Assembly (NCBI GenBank): GCA_022641835.1
Contig: CP048716.1
Span: 1,612,001 to 1,676,000, forward strand
Direction of reading: 5' to 3'
Length of the DNA: 64,000 nt
DNA from: Petasospora fabianii
Taxonomy: Eukaryota > Ascomycota > Saccharomycetes > Phaffomycetales > Wickerhamomycetaceae
Program-made: the position numbers and the translations under genes
Notes under the pieces: generated by a model
The model's database searches: none
What the model was told of the DNA's origin: nothing
What the model saw: the letters and a program-made list of their open reading frames with translations, nothing else
Shown here: piece by piece, positions 32,325-43,094 of the stretch
Layout of the letters: every line of letters begins with the position of its first letter
Position numbering within the stretch: position 1 is the stretch's first letter

Positions 32325-33560
32325 ATGTCTTCCCTTTTGCCATTAGCTGCCTACAACTTGGCCATTGAGCCATACATCCCAGTCCAGGCTATTGAGTCTG
32401 AGATGCCAGTCACAGTGCGCATCACTCTCGCTGCTATTGATCCAGAGAACATTCACGATGACGATGAGCAGCCATCTACTTTGAGAATCCTTAAGGCTTC
32501 TCCATTGAGCAGATTGGCTTACGACTCTGAAGAGGAGGACTCTGATCTTGAGGGTGAATCTGACTCCGAGGCTGACTCCGAAGAGGAGCAGGAGGCTTCT
32601 GACGATGAGGAGATGGAGGGTGATGACGTTGAGGAGAATGAAGAGGGTGACTCCGAGGATGACTCCGAGGATGGCCTCTCTGACGACGAGGATGACGTTG
32701 AGGAGTACGTTGTCTGTACTCTTTCTCCAAAGTCTCAGTACCAGCAGACTTTGGACATTACCATCTCCCCAGAGGAGGAGGTCTTCTTCGTTGTCACTGG
32801 TTCTTACCCAGTCCACATCTCTGGTAACTACATCCAGCACCCATTCGATGACTCCGATGACATGTACGACTCCGACTCCGACGAGGAGGATTATGACGTT
32901 GACTCTGAGGATGGTTCCGACTACGACTTGACCCCAGATGAGGATGAGCTCGCTGAGGCTGACTTCGACATCAACGACCTCGAGGATGAGGAAGATGTCG
33001 AGGGTAAGATTGAGGAGCTTGTTGAGGAGGATGAGAACAAGGAGTCCAAGAAGGTGTCTAAGAAGGAGAACAAGAAGAGACAGGCTGAGGAGGAGTCTAA
33101 GCCAGAGGTCAAGGAGACCAAGAAGCAGAAGAAGGTTAGAGAGCAGGAGGAGAAGAAGAAGTCTGTTCAGTTCAACAAGGAGCTCGAGCAGGGTCCAACC
33201 AAGACCGAGGAGAAGAAGAAGCCAGCTGTCCAGACTTTGGCTGGTGGTGTCGTTGTTGAGGACCGTACTGTCGGTAAGGGTCCACAGGCCAAGGCCGGTA
33301 ACAAGGTTGGTGTCAGATACATTGGTAAGCTCAAGAACGGTTCCGTTTTCGACAAGAACACCTCTGGTAAGCCATTCCAGTTCTCCCTCGGTAAGGGTGA
33401 GGTCATCAAGGGCTGGGACATCGGTGTTGCCGGTATGGCTGTTGGTGGTGAGAGACGTATTGTCATCCCAGCTCCATTTGCTTACGGTAAGAAGAAGCTT
33501 CCAGGTATCCCAGCCAACTCTGAGTTGACCTTCGATGTCAAGTTGGTCTCTTTGAAGTAA
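32325..33560 (+). CDS. FPR3: FPR3/FPR4, nucleolar FKBP-type prolyl isomerase
   Basis: 411 residues from the ATG at 32325, the same length as S. cerevisiae Fpr3. It is a nucleolar peptidyl-prolyl isomerase and histone chaperone. The N-terminal nucleoplasmin-like domain begins [16 protein letters not shown] and is broken up by acidic runs (about 68-125 and 180-245). A Lys/Glu-rich basic stretch follows, then a C-terminal FKBP domain (about 300-411): [31 protein letters not shown] and [13 protein letters not shown]. Codon bias is very strong and leaves a 451-codon stop-free frame on the opposite strand. The S. cerevisiae duplicates FPR3 and FPR4 both lie between RPL6 and HMG genes, as here. Confidence 0.96.
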   Translation: MSSLLPLAAYNLAIEPYIPVQAIESEMPVTVRITLAAIDPENIHDDDEQPSTLRILKASPLSRLAYDSEEEDSDLEGESDSEADSEEEQEASDDEEMEGDDVEENEEGDSEDDSEDGLSDDEDDVEEYVVCTLSPKSQYQQTLDITISPEEEVFFVVTGSYPVHISGNYIQHPFDDSDDMYDSDSDEEDYDVDSEDGSDYDLTPDEDELAEADFDINDLEDEEDVEGKIEELVEEDENKESKKVSKKENKKRQAEEESKPEVKETKKQKKVREQEEKKKSVQFNKELEQGPTKTEEKKKPAVQTLAGGVVVEDRTVGKGPQAKAGNKVGVRYIGKLKNGSVFDKNTSGKPFQFSLGKGEVIKGWDIGVAGMAVGGERRIVIPAPFAYGKKKLPGIPANSELTFDVKLVSLK

Positions 33561-34137
33561 ATTATCTTCAATGTTCAACATCCCATCTCTAATGACCCCC
33601 TCGCCCCCAAAAATTTTTGAAAGATCATTGTTCTGTGCTTTTATATAGACGGCTCTTAGGGCAGTGCGCCCAAGAGCGAACTCTAGTCTAATTTCCAACT
33701 GATTTTATGCTTTAAATGCACTGTAGTACTTCCATGAAACACACCTGTCCATAAGTTATGCGAGATTGCTCGTTTTTATCTTGAGTGCCACAGTGGGCAA
33801 AATTGGAAGATCTCGTGTTCTCAGCATCGCGTGTTACGTATGGTACATGAGAAAGTATCGCGGTCCTGCGCGTAGTTCAAAATTTCGTTGATGATGGATT
33901 TTTTTGGACGCGCGATCTCTCCTGAGCGCGTTAGGGAACGACGTTGGTCTCCATCTCCACCGCCTCCAGAAGATACGCCTGTTCGAGAGCCTTGCTCTTT
34001 TCTTCTCCAGTGCACACACAAAAGCACTCACCCTCTACGAAACTTCGTCTCGTTCCGCCCGCCGCCGACGCTGCAATTAGCGCGTTCTAGCCACCGTCCT
34101 CCGAGACCCCTCGTTCCCTACTCCCCCTCAACACGCC
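33561..34137. promoter_or_regulatory. HMG1 upstream region
   Basis: 577 bases between FPR3 and HMG1. I see no further gene and no sterol-response motif that I trust. Confidence 0.4.
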
Positions 34138-37100
34138 ATGTCGTTGCTTGAGGCGCCACTCAGAGGCATCACGACGGTACTTGCCCTCATCAGCAAGCTT
34201 TCCGCTCGCCATCCAATTCATGCCATTGTTTTCACCTCTCTAGCCGCTGCCATCTGCTATCTTAATGTGGTACAGCTCTACTACCTATCTGAAGGATTCA
34301 CCTATGATGAGGACACGAACGTCGAATATTACTACCACACCGCCGGATCCTGGTTCGCCATTGACGACCTGTCCAAGGTATCCCCTGATGCTGCCCACTT
34401 TGATGTGATCCCATTTGAGTTCTCCAGAGCTGGTGAGCACGAACTCCCACAGATCCAGGATGCATTCACTAGGGCCGATGATGACTTGCTCAAATTTGTC
34501 ATCATCCCAGAAGGTCCGGAGTCCCACAAGCTCACTGAGCTCAAGCAACTCACCGCCGAGGATGGTACAGTCTGGAACTACAGAAACTACCATGCAAAGC
34601 TTGGGAAGTACTCCGATTTGGCTGTCAGAGCCTACGATAAGGTTATGAAATTGATCCAGGGTGCTGAGACATTCGACATTGCATTGGTTACATTAGCGTA
34701 CATCGCTATGTACTATACATTTATTTCCTTGTTCATCAAAATGAGATCAATTGGATCCAAGTTCTGGCTGGCTTTCTGTGCTTTAATTTCCTCCGTCTTT
34801 GCTTTCCTTTTTGCATTGTACATTACCACTAAGTGCTTGTGCCTAAACCTCACACTTTTGAGTCTTTCTGAGGGTCTCCCATTCTTTGTCGCCACCATCG
34901 GTTTCAATAACAAAGTTGCCTTGGCCCAGAGGGTTTTCAACAAGTACACCAGTAAGAAGTACTCCAAAGAGGACACTTCCGTCATTCTCTATGATTCAGT
35001 GAAAGAGCAAGGTGCTACACTTCTTCGTGATCACATTCTTATGATCGTCGCCTTCATTGGCTGTTCAATCTATGCTTCGCACTTGGAGAGTCTCAAGAAC
35101 TTCTGTGTCTTTGCTGCCTTGATTCTGTCGTTTGACATTTTCACCACTGTCACATTCTATGCCGGTATTTTATCCTTGAAGTTAGAGATCAATCTGATCC
35201 ACAACACTTCTGTCTTGAAGCAGGCTTTGGAGGAAGATGGTTTGACAGAGACTGCTGTTGATGACATCCTGAAATCCAACTCTGTTAGCGGTGCTCACTA
35301 TAAGTCTGATAATGCCTTGTTGACAGTCGCCAAGACTGCCTCAATTCTTGTCTTTGCAGGTTTGCACTTCTATGGCTTCAACAACGCTTGGTTCTCTGAC
35401 TTTGCTCGTGACTTTGACGAATCTGTACTCTTTTACGATACTGTTGTCTCTCATATTCCAACAGACTCCAACGACGTTCTTGTTTCTGTGCACGCCACTA
35501 GGTTCTTCCTCCCAGAAAAGTTGAGTATCAAGGTTGAGAATGTTATTCTCGCCACCATCTCTCACATCAGTGTTGCTGTTCGTGACAAGTATATTTCCAA
35601 GGTTGCTCTCTTTGGCCTTATCTGTTCCCTCACCATCAACATCTACCTCTTGAATGCTGCTCGTATCCACTCATCATCAATTCAACAGGACATCGAGTTG
35701 AAGAAGCCATCTTTGAAGAAGAAGTCCACCAAAACGGCTGTCACAGTTCCATCTCCAGCTTCCACTGAGACCAAGGATGAGGAGACCACCAAGTCCTCCG
35801 AGATCTTGCACTCCTCCTCTGACTCTGAGTCTGAACAGCCAATTCGCCCACTTGATGTCTGCGTCCAAATCATGAAGGATGGTAAGACCAAGACTCTTCA
35901 AAACGAAGAGGTCATCAACCTTGCCACTAACGGAAAGTTGCCATTGTACGCCTTGGAGAAGCAGTTAGGTGACAACACTCGTGCTGTTGCCGTTCGTCGT
36001 AAAGCCATTGCTAAGCTCGCTGATGCGCCTGTCCTTGCTACCAACAAATTGCCATATCTTCACTACGATTACGACCGTGTCTTTGGTGCTTGCTGTGAAA
36101 ATGTTATTGGTTACATGCCTGTTCCAGTTGGTATTGCTGGTCCATTGATCATTGACAGTAAGCCATACCACATTCCAATGGCCACTACTGAGGGCTGCTT
36201 GGTTGCTTCTGCTATGCGTGGTTGTAAGGCCATTAATCTTGGTGGTGGTGTCACTACTGTCTTGACTAAAGATGGTATGACCCGTGGTCCATGTGTGAGA
36301 TTCCCATCGTTGGCTAGAGCTGGTGCTTGTAAGATTTGGTTGGACTCCGAAGAGGGTCAGAACGCTGTCAAGAAGGCTTTCAACTCGACCTCCAGATTTG
36401 CTCGTCTTCAACATATTCAGACTGCCATGGCTGGTGACTTGCTCTTTATCCGTTTCAGAACCACTACTGGTGATGCCATGGGTATGAACATGATTTCCAA
36501 GGGTGTTGAGTACTCTTTGAAGCAAATGGTCGAAGAACTTGGTTGGGATGACATGGATGTTGTCTCTGTTTCTGGTAACTACTGTATCGACAAGAAGCCA
36601 GCTGCAATCAACTGGATTGAGGGCCGTGGTAAGTCTGTTGTTGCAGAGGCCATCATTCCACAGGATGCTGTCGTCAAGGTGTTGAAGTCGGATGTCAAGG
36701 CTTTGGTTGACCTAAACATCAACAAAAACTTGGTTGGTTCAGCCATGGCTGGTTCAGTCGGTGGTTTCAACGCACAGGCTTCTAACTTTGTCACTGCTCT
36801 CTATCTGGCCTTGGGTCAGGATCCTGCACAGAATGTTGAATCTTCAAACTGTATCACATTGATGAATGAGACCGCTGATGGTGACTTGAAAATCTCCGTC
36901 TCCATGCCTTCCATTGAAGTTGGTACAATTGGTGGTGGTACGATCTTGGACCCACAGGGTTCCATGCTTGAACTCTTGGGTGTCCGTGGCCCTGCAGATG
37001 TTCCAGGTGACAATGCTCGTCAGCTTGCCAAGATTATTGCTTCTATTGTCCTTGCAGGTGAGCTCTCTTTGTGTTCTGCGTTAGCCGCCGGTCACTTGGT

Positions 37101-37146
37101 GCAGAGTCACATGCAACACAACAGAGCTGCTCCTGCCAAAAAGTGA
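34138..37146 (+). CDS. HMG1: HMG1, HMG-CoA reductase
   Basis: 1002 residues from the ATG at 34138. This ER membrane enzyme makes mevalonate from HMG-CoA with NADPH, the rate-limiting step of sterol synthesis. The N-terminal half has several membrane segments, including a sterol-sensing-like region (about 185-410), and a long luminal loop. After a Lys/Ser/Glu linker (about 520-570) comes the catalytic domain. Active-site residues are all present: Glu in TTEGCLVAS (about 683), Asp in GDAMGMNM (about 778), Lys in DKKPAAINW (about 817) and His in AAGHLVQSH (about 984). ENVIGYMPVPVGIAGPL and GTIGGGTILDP are canonical. It is a single gene at the ancestral position of the HMG1/HMG2 duplicates. Confidence 0.98.
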   Translation: MSLLEAPLRGITTVLALISKLSARHPIHAIVFTSLAAAICYLNVVQLYYLSEGFTYDEDTNVEYYYHTAGSWFAIDDLSKVSPDAAHFDVIPFEFSRAGEHELPQIQDAFTRADDDLLKFVIIPEGPESHKLTELKQLTAEDGTVWNYRNYHAKLGKYSDLAVRAYDKVMKLIQGAETFDIALVTLAYIAMYYTFISLFIKMRSIGSKFWLAFCALISSVFAFLFALYITTKCLCLNLTLLSLSEGLPFFVATIGFNNKVALAQRVFNKYTSKKYSKEDTSVILYDSVKEQGATLLRDHILMIVAFIGCSIYASHLESLKNFCVFAALILSFDIFTTVTFYAGILSLKLEINLIHNTSVLKQALEEDGLTETAVDDILKSNSVSGAHYKSDNALLTVAKTASILVFAGLHFYGFNNAWFSDFARDFDESVLFYDTVVSHIPTDSNDVLVSVHATRFFLPEKLSIKVENVILATISHISVAVRDKYISKVALFGLICSLTINIYLLNAARIHSSSIQQDIELKKPSLKKKSTKTAVTVPSPASTETKDEETTKSSEILHSSSDSESEQPIRPLDVCVQIMKDGKTKTLQNEEVINLATNGKLPLYALEKQLGDNTRAVAVRRKAIAKLADAPVLATNKLPYLHYDYDRVFGACCENVIGYMPVPVGIAGPLIIDSKPYHIPMATTEGCLVASAMRGCKAINLGGGVTTVLTKDGMTRGPCVRFPSLARAGACKIWLDSEEGQNAVKKAFNSTSRFARLQHIQTAMAGDLLFIRFRTTTGDAMGMNMISKGVEYSLKQMVEELGWDDMDVVSVSGNYCIDKKPAAINWIEGRGKSVVAEAIIPQDAVVKVLKSDVKALVDLNINKNLVGSAMAGSVGGFNAQASNFVTALYLALGQDPAQNVESSNCITLMNETADGDLKISVSMPSIEVGTIGGGTILDPQGSMLELLGVRGPADVPGDNARQLAKIIASIVLAGELSLCSALAAGHLVQSHMQHNRAAPAKK

Positions 37147-37721
37147 TCTAAACCACTTTAACAGACACAATAATCCCCATCACAAAAGTTGCACAAGATC
37201 TGCTCTCGTCAGAAAAAAAAAACGGACGCTGTGCTATTAAAACTCATCTGCTATTTAAAATTCCATTGTATTCATAGCTCACTCAATCATTGAAGTAACC
37301 GATAAACGGACGCACTAAAATTGTAGGCGAATTGACAAGACGCACTATTGGCCACTGGCCCGCTCAAGGTGCATAAGCCGAACGGAAATCCCCGTCCCTT
37401 CCGGGATTTGTTTCGCGAACTCGGTAGCAAGGTGGAAAAGAATAGTCATTTTGACATGACAAAGCAGAGCGCCTGAGGGAGAAAAAAAAACACACACACG
37501 CCTGCACGCCACAAGTGACCTCTTTTACGTTCTCTATTTGTTAAATAACCAGTACGAGGTCAACTGATCCATCCCAGCACCTCCCTCATACTCTTTAATC
37601 ACTCCATCATATCTTTGATTCGAAGCCATCTCTTTGCCGCTGTCAAATCTCATCAGGTTTGACATAATTCTTGGCCCCACCTGTTTCCCTATAGCCAAGA
37701 TCTACTTCTGCAGCCCCACCA
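37147..37721. promoter_or_regulatory. WAR1 upstream region
   Basis: 575 bases with A runs at about 37217 and 37481 and no gene. Confidence 0.4.
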
Positions 37722-40061
37722 ATGAGTACACAGGAAGCAGATACCCCACCGAAGGGTGTCAAAAGACCAGCCCCAGATGGAAAGGGCAAACTTAAGAGAA
37801 GAGCTGTTGCATGCAAGGCATGCCACTCTCTAAAAGTCAAGTGTATCCCATCGGATCCTGAGAACCCTTCATCTCCATGCGTACGATGCCTAAAATCGAA
37901 GAAGCATTGTGATATAGACGTTCCTCAGGGTAAAAAGAAGAAGAAACCAGAAGACCGTGTTGCTGAGTTGGAGCTCAAGCTAGAACAGCTGACATCTCAG
38001 CTTCAAGGGGCGTCGCCGGTTTCCCAGTCTAGCGATGGCTCATTTGGTCAAGCGTCTCCAAGCGTTGGTTCAGGATCACTTACAAACGCATTTCAGGGAT
38101 TCTCTCCACATATCAGAGCGAATGGGTCAACTCAGAGGTCCTCATTGACTGCGCAGAGACAACAACAAACAAGAATGCCGACGGAGTACGTCAGCGAGAC
38201 AGAATCTGCAGAGCAGCATAGAAAGGCGCGCATTAAAAAGGCCCAGTTGATCGAGGAGAAGTTTGGACCAAAAGAGCTACAAGCTTTGTCTGCTGATGTC
38301 ACATCTGCTAACCAGATTCGTGTGGCCGAGCTTTTGAGTGATCCTGTTGATATCATTGACTCTGGCCTGATCACACTCGAAGAGGCACAGGCACGATTCA
38401 AGCTATACCATGATATCTTTGTCAAGTATCCATTTGTGGAGATCCCATCAGATCTTAATGAGCTCAGAAACGAACATAAGGTTCTCTTCACGATAACGAT
38501 GGCTGTTATGGGACTACTTCGGCCAACATCTGAGTGTCCTGAGATTGAGACCAACTTGCATATTCTCAACCTGGCCCAGAAGGAGATGTTGAATGAAGTT
38601 ATGTTCATCGGTAACAAGAGTCTTGACTTGGTGAAGTGTCTAGTTCTCTGGAGTGTGTGGTATAACGCGCCTGAGATGTTCCATCACCGTCGTTATCACA
38701 TGTTCAGTAACCTTTGCATTTCTCTCGTACATGATCTCGGGTTGACTGGTCGTCCTTTCTACGTTGTTCATAGACAGGATGGAGCATTCCGTCGTTCTAC
38801 TGCATTTGAAGATTCTCAAAAAGATGAGTGCAGATGTTTGGTGCTGAGTACCTATTGTCTCAGTACAGGGTATATGTTGTTCCTAAGAAGAAAGTTGCCA
38901 GTGATATGGACGCCATACTTGGAGGAGTGTTCGCATTTACTGAGGATCAGCAAAGATCCAAAACGCAGAACCATTGGTTGTTTGGCCAAGCTTACGTCGA
39001 TCATGGAGAGAATTGATACGTTATTCGGTGTTGATGAGCAGGAAAACCACCCATTGATTAAGTTGTTTGCTCATGAGGTTCAACTCATCAGAGAAGAATC
39101 TATCACTATGGATGACGTTGTGGTAAAGGCGTTTGCCACTTCCATTGAGGCATTCCTGTATTCCAAGTTTACAGCTAAGGAGCTTGCCATGAAATGTCTT
39201 CAGGCTTCTATTGACTGTATTGAGTGCTTCTCCAACATGTCTCCCGAACAGATGAATCAAGTGCCACTACTTATCTTTGGAAGACTTATGTACTGCTTTG
39301 CACTTTTCCTCAAGACATGCAACAATCTACAGTATGACTTTGACCTGGAATTCGTCGAAAGACTTTTGAACAAGATGAAGTTGACCACTCAAACATACAG
39401 AAACAACCATATTGTGATAAAGACGCTTTTGCTGCTTCACTTCTATCTCACAACTTTTGCCAAGAATGCCGATGTTTTCAATAGCATCAACGAGGTATCA
39501 TCTACCCACACCATTCTCAAGTCTGTTAGTGAGGAACAATTAGGCGATGAACGTCCCGATTTGCACACTTCTAATTCTGTTCCAAACATGTCAAACTTCA
39601 AGTCGGCACCTAACTCTCAATTCCCGGCACTCGGTGGTCATCCTACCAGTGAATCTACGATTCCTGGAATGAGCGGCAATGTGGAACTTCCACCGATCCG
39701 TAACACTTCTAACGGACAGCTCATTGGTGGTAGCAATCATCCATTCGACCCATTCTCTGCAAGTGCCGTACAGAACCTGGTGTATGGTAATCAGAACAAC
39801 AACCAAACCAATAATAATAGTAATAATAATAATAGTAATAATCAGAGCAACGCTTCCAACGCTTTGAACAACAACAACGGTGTCAATGGAGGATATCCAA
39901 CTGCTGATCAGCTGTTTGGTGATACACAAATCCCAAGATTGGACATGTTGAGTGATGCTACAATGAAGGGATTCGTGGATGTTCCTAATGACTTGCTGGG
40001 ATCGCAGGAGGAATTCTGGAAGCTGTTTGATTATAAGCAGGATGATCAATTCTACCTGTGA
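37722..40061 (+). CDS. WAR1: WAR1-type Zn2Cys6 transcription factor
   Basis: 779 residues. The zinc cluster has Cys at 31, 34, 41, 53, 56 and 63 (C-x2-C-x6-C-x11-C-x2-C-x6-C), followed by a basic linker GKKKKKPE and a coiled-coil heptad segment for dimerisation (VAELELKLEQLTSQL). The middle region (about 170-620) is the fungal factor domain, with the WAR1/LEU3-like block GNKSLDLVKCLVLWSVWYNA and RRYHMFSNLCISLVHDLGL. An Asn-rich run near 700 precedes an acidic C-terminus with aromatic residues, likely the activation domain. S. cerevisiae War1 induces the exporter PDR12 under weak-acid stress. Position after HMG1 matches both WAR1 (YML076C) and LEU3 (YLR451W). I favour WAR1 from memory of its zinc cluster, but LEU3-type function is not excluded. 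Confidence 0.78.
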   Translation: MSTQEADTPPKGVKRPAPDGKGKLKRRAVACKACHSLKVKCIPSDPENPSSPCVRCLKSKKHCDIDVPQGKKKKKPEDRVAELELKLEQLTSQLQGASPVSQSSDGSFGQASPSVGSGSLTNAFQGFSPHIRANGSTQRSSLTAQRQQQTRMPTEYVSETESAEQHRKARIKKAQLIEEKFGPKELQALSADVTSANQIRVAELLSDPVDIIDSGLITLEEAQARFKLYHDIFVKYPFVEIPSDLNELRNEHKVLFTITMAVMGLLRPTSECPEIETNLHILNLAQKEMLNEVMFIGNKSLDLVKCLVLWSVWYNAPEMFHHRRYHMFSNLCISLVHDLGLTGRPFYVVHRQDGAFRRSTAFEDSQKDECRCLVLSTYCLSTGYMLFLRRKLPVIWTPYLEECSHLLRISKDPKRRTIGCLAKLTSIMERIDTLFGVDEQENHPLIKLFAHEVQLIREESITMDDVVVKAFATSIEAFLYSKFTAKELAMKCLQASIDCIECFSNMSPEQMNQVPLLIFGRLMYCFALFLKTCNNLQYDFDLEFVERLLNKMKLTTQTYRNNHIVIKTLLLLHFYLTTFAKNADVFNSINEVSSTHTILKSVSEEQLGDERPDLHTSNSVPNMSNFKSAPNSQFPALGGHPTSESTIPGMSGNVELPPIRNTSNGQLIGGSNHPFDPFSASAVQNLVYGNQNNNQTNNNSNNNNSNNQSNASNALNNNNGVNGGYPTADQLFGDTQIPRLDMLSDATMKGFVDVPNDLLGSQEEFWKLFDYKQDDQFYL
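39810..39842 (+). repeat. AAT trinucleotide repeat in WAR1
   Basis: Repeated AAT with interspersed AGT codons encodes the Asn-rich run of WAR1. Likely length-variable. Confidence 0.8.
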
Positions 40062-43000
40062 CTCTGTGGTCGATGTAAGAGTGTGGGGTTGATTCGGGTT
40101 CCCACTTGTCGTGATGGGTATTTCTCGTCGTTTTATAACTGTGCATATCAAACTAGAGTGTGACATAAAATGGACGTTATTAAAATATTTTGATAGCAGG
40201 GTTTTGGATACTGACCCGACTGGCGTGAGAAGGCTCAGTTGGTGATATGCCATGAAAGCTCTAGTAATGTCATGATGGCCGATACTTGATATCCTTGGGC
40301 TACGTGCTAGCTCCCTGTGATATGTAATAGGGACTGGTGTACTGACTACCGCTAGGTACTAGACTAAACAGAGATGCCTGCTTGTTTCGAAGATGTCGAT
40401 GGTGAATGAAATAGTTATACCTATGATAATGATCACGTCAACTTTTTTGGAGGAGATGGCGTCCAATGTTCTCTTAACAGAGATATAGTATTGGTACACA
40501 CACAACACATCTGGGAATTTGAGACATGCGAGACATAGTGCTAAATCTGCCGTGCTTCAAACGCGAGTGAGAGATCTGAGGCTATCCTTCCGCGCAGGTG
40601 GAATGTGGCGGTGTGTACGATGGGCCGGGAGAAGAGCAGCTACATGGACCAAAGGAACGGGGGATACTATAAAAAGGTTCAACATTCCACTTACCGATGC
40701 TGAGCGAACTGCAGGCCACCTCCACACCCTCTCACGGGAACCTACAAGTGGTCGCTGGCTCGGGCGTTCCTGGTTCCTGTGGATCTGCAGAGTGCATGAA
40801 TCGCCGTATGGATGCTATGACATTTTTTATGCCAGGGGCACGCGTTACAGCAGCATCGTAGCCAGCAGCCGGTACTGTAACTGGCGGGCTAGGGCGATAG
40901 GGGGCTGATTGATGGTGTGGTGATATGGACGATTTGACTAATTAGACATATATAGTTGTTATTGCTGTTATTTGATGGAACTGTGGTGCTGGGTGGTTGT
41001 ATATGCCTCTCTGCAAACTCTTGTCCAGCGGCGCTTGGTGAGAAGGTGGCTGGAGCGGCGACTCAATGACATTGTGTCGGCCGCAACAAAAAATATATGT
41101 ATCATCAGCTGCTGCAGACGCTCAAAAAGCACCAGTTCTGCCCACAACCAACCACCATAACGATGGGTCGCCTGCTCAGGACGAATGCTTAGCCAGATTT
41201 CCAAAAGCAGGGCCTAACAAGAGGCGTACTTACGCAGGCAAGATACCCGCGGTGTCGAGAAGGTTCCCCGCATGGTTGTTGAACACCTGTTTGAAGAAAA
41301 AAAAAAACAGTTGCGATGAAATTACCCAACGACTCGCAAGAGCAGAAAGGTAATATCTAGAAAGAACAAATGCCATGTATTGTACTGGTTGCCAATGCAC
41401 AGATTCAAAAGGTGATTAGTGAGAAAAAGGTCAACTGAAGTACAGATTTATCAGACGTCAGCTTTGATCAAGCTACAGCAGCAGACTACCTGCATATTTT
41501 CATTCTTCGGCATGGTCTTTTTGAAGAAGTGATGACGAGGCGGGCATCTTATTACTTGTCCTTGATATGACGTAGAACAGGGTTCGGCAATCTGACTGTA
41601 TGCGGGTCTTTGGAACTGGAACCTGCTCATCTGAAGTCACACCAAAACAAGCAAATATATAGCACAGTGTAGTCATTGGTCGCTGTGAAAGGCTACCGAT
41701 GCCCGTTGTAGATACCAGAGCGAGTAAATAGTCTAAGTAAGCCTTGCTACGTTCCTGCTCGAAGAGTGACAACTGTGCGCTTTCGTTGCTCCAGTGGGGT
41801 TATTACATCGCCTCTACATGTACTATAACCTCATAGCGTAGTAGATCAGACAATAGGGACTAGAGTTGAACAACATTCACCCTCCTTGATAAATTTTTTG
41901 ACTGAAAGGCACCCAGCAATCTAAAATTTCATCGTATCACACCCTTTTGCTTCCCACCAGAAACCCCACAGCCTCAACCTCTCCCAAAGTCCAGGCTGCT
42001 TGCGTTCCTGTGCAATCCAGGAACAGGCGTAGACTGCAGCCAGATGCGCAGCGCAACTCCCGGGACACAACTTTCCAGTACAGTATAGAACTGTTGCGAA
42101 AAAGATGGTAGTTGGCAGGGATATATTTAGGAATGCTGTTGATGCAACTGATAGATCCACCTATTATGGGCCCGGTAGTGGCACCCATTGACAATGTCGA
42201 ACTGTTTAGGTGTTGTAAGACCGGAGATGCCCTGGCATCCCGCATTGTCGGCAGCTGCTTCACCCACCATAGATTCCAAACAATGCCGGCTTCTTTCAGC
42301 TGCAAAATATCATGCCGCACTCGGGGCATCCTTTATTATCACATCTGATGTACGTAAGTTGATATCGACAGGGCCGCTTTTCTAGCCTTGTAATAGCGGT
42401 CCCGTGCATTGTGCACCGTGCGGTTGGTTGCCGCCTCCAAACTAGAGTCTAAATTAAGCGCGCCGCTATATCCTGTTGGCCCGTTGAAGACGTCGAATCT
42501 CTTGAGACGCATGCTTGCAAAGCAAGCCAAAGCAAACCAGACCGACTATATCACTTCCAGATCGTCTCACAGCACAAGGGAGCCTCGTGTCACAAAAGGC
42601 TTACTGAATGACTCGCAATCTCCGGGCCGTTTTAGGCGCATGGTAGCTACACTGGCTGTAGCCTCCTGCGACGAGCTGCGGAAATATGCGGAATCTAGTC
42701 GCGGATTCTTGCTGTCTTTGAGTGCGCGTACCGGTTTAAGGCACCGCCTCGTAGGAGCCTCCTGTCTTTCATCATCTGTTATCCATGTTCTGATCGTGTT
42801 TTAAAGATGTTCTTTTAGCATGTGTGTAGCTACCAGTATCCTCCCTCAAATGCTCAAAGTTCGAATCTGGAGGTCACTGCAAACCACAGCAAACCGGTAT
42901 CGACAGCTAAAAATGATGTCGTGCCCCGTGCGCCTATTCTGATTTCATCATGCAACTTGTTACGTCAGACGCGTTTGGGTCCTTTGCTCACCGGCCGTTA

Positions 43001-43094
43001 TAAATATCCATGATGGTCCGCCTTCTCTGAACAAAAGCCAACGCCCGCCTAGTCCACGACGTTCTAGTAAGTCTCAACATATCAACAACCCGCA
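40062..43094. other. 3 kb region with no supported gene
   Basis: The longest stretch without a gene. Frames of up to about 130 codons exist but lack ATG starts or family features. It holds an A11 run at 41297-41307, a perfect inverted repeat GTGCA-TTG-TGCAC at 42404-42416, a CRE/ATF-like TTACGTCA at 42960-42967, and a TATA box for the next gene. No tRNA B box with matching stems was found. It likely contains the extended promoter of the Con7-like gene. Confidence 0.5.
42999..43006 (+). promoter_or_regulatory. TATA box of the Con7-like gene
   Basis: TATAAATA, a full consensus TATA element, 89 bases before the start codon at 43095. Confidence 0.65.

Noticed and set aside
32343-33698. 451-codon frame antisense to FPR3
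   Set aside because: It spans the whole opposite strand of a strongly codon-biased gene. Its Leu/Val-rich sequence is the complement of Glu/Asp/Lys codons, with no family features.
40519-40908. 129-codon frame after WAR1
   Set aside because: Starts at TTG, Arg-rich with mixed composition and no family resemblance.
41528-41600. possible box C/D snoRNA (GTGATGA then CTGA)
   Set aside because: No terminal stem joins the boxes and there is no supported guide region.
42830-42900. tRNA-like B box (GTTCGAATC)
   Set aside because: The flanking bases do not form a T stem or an acceptor stem, and no A box lies at the right distance.
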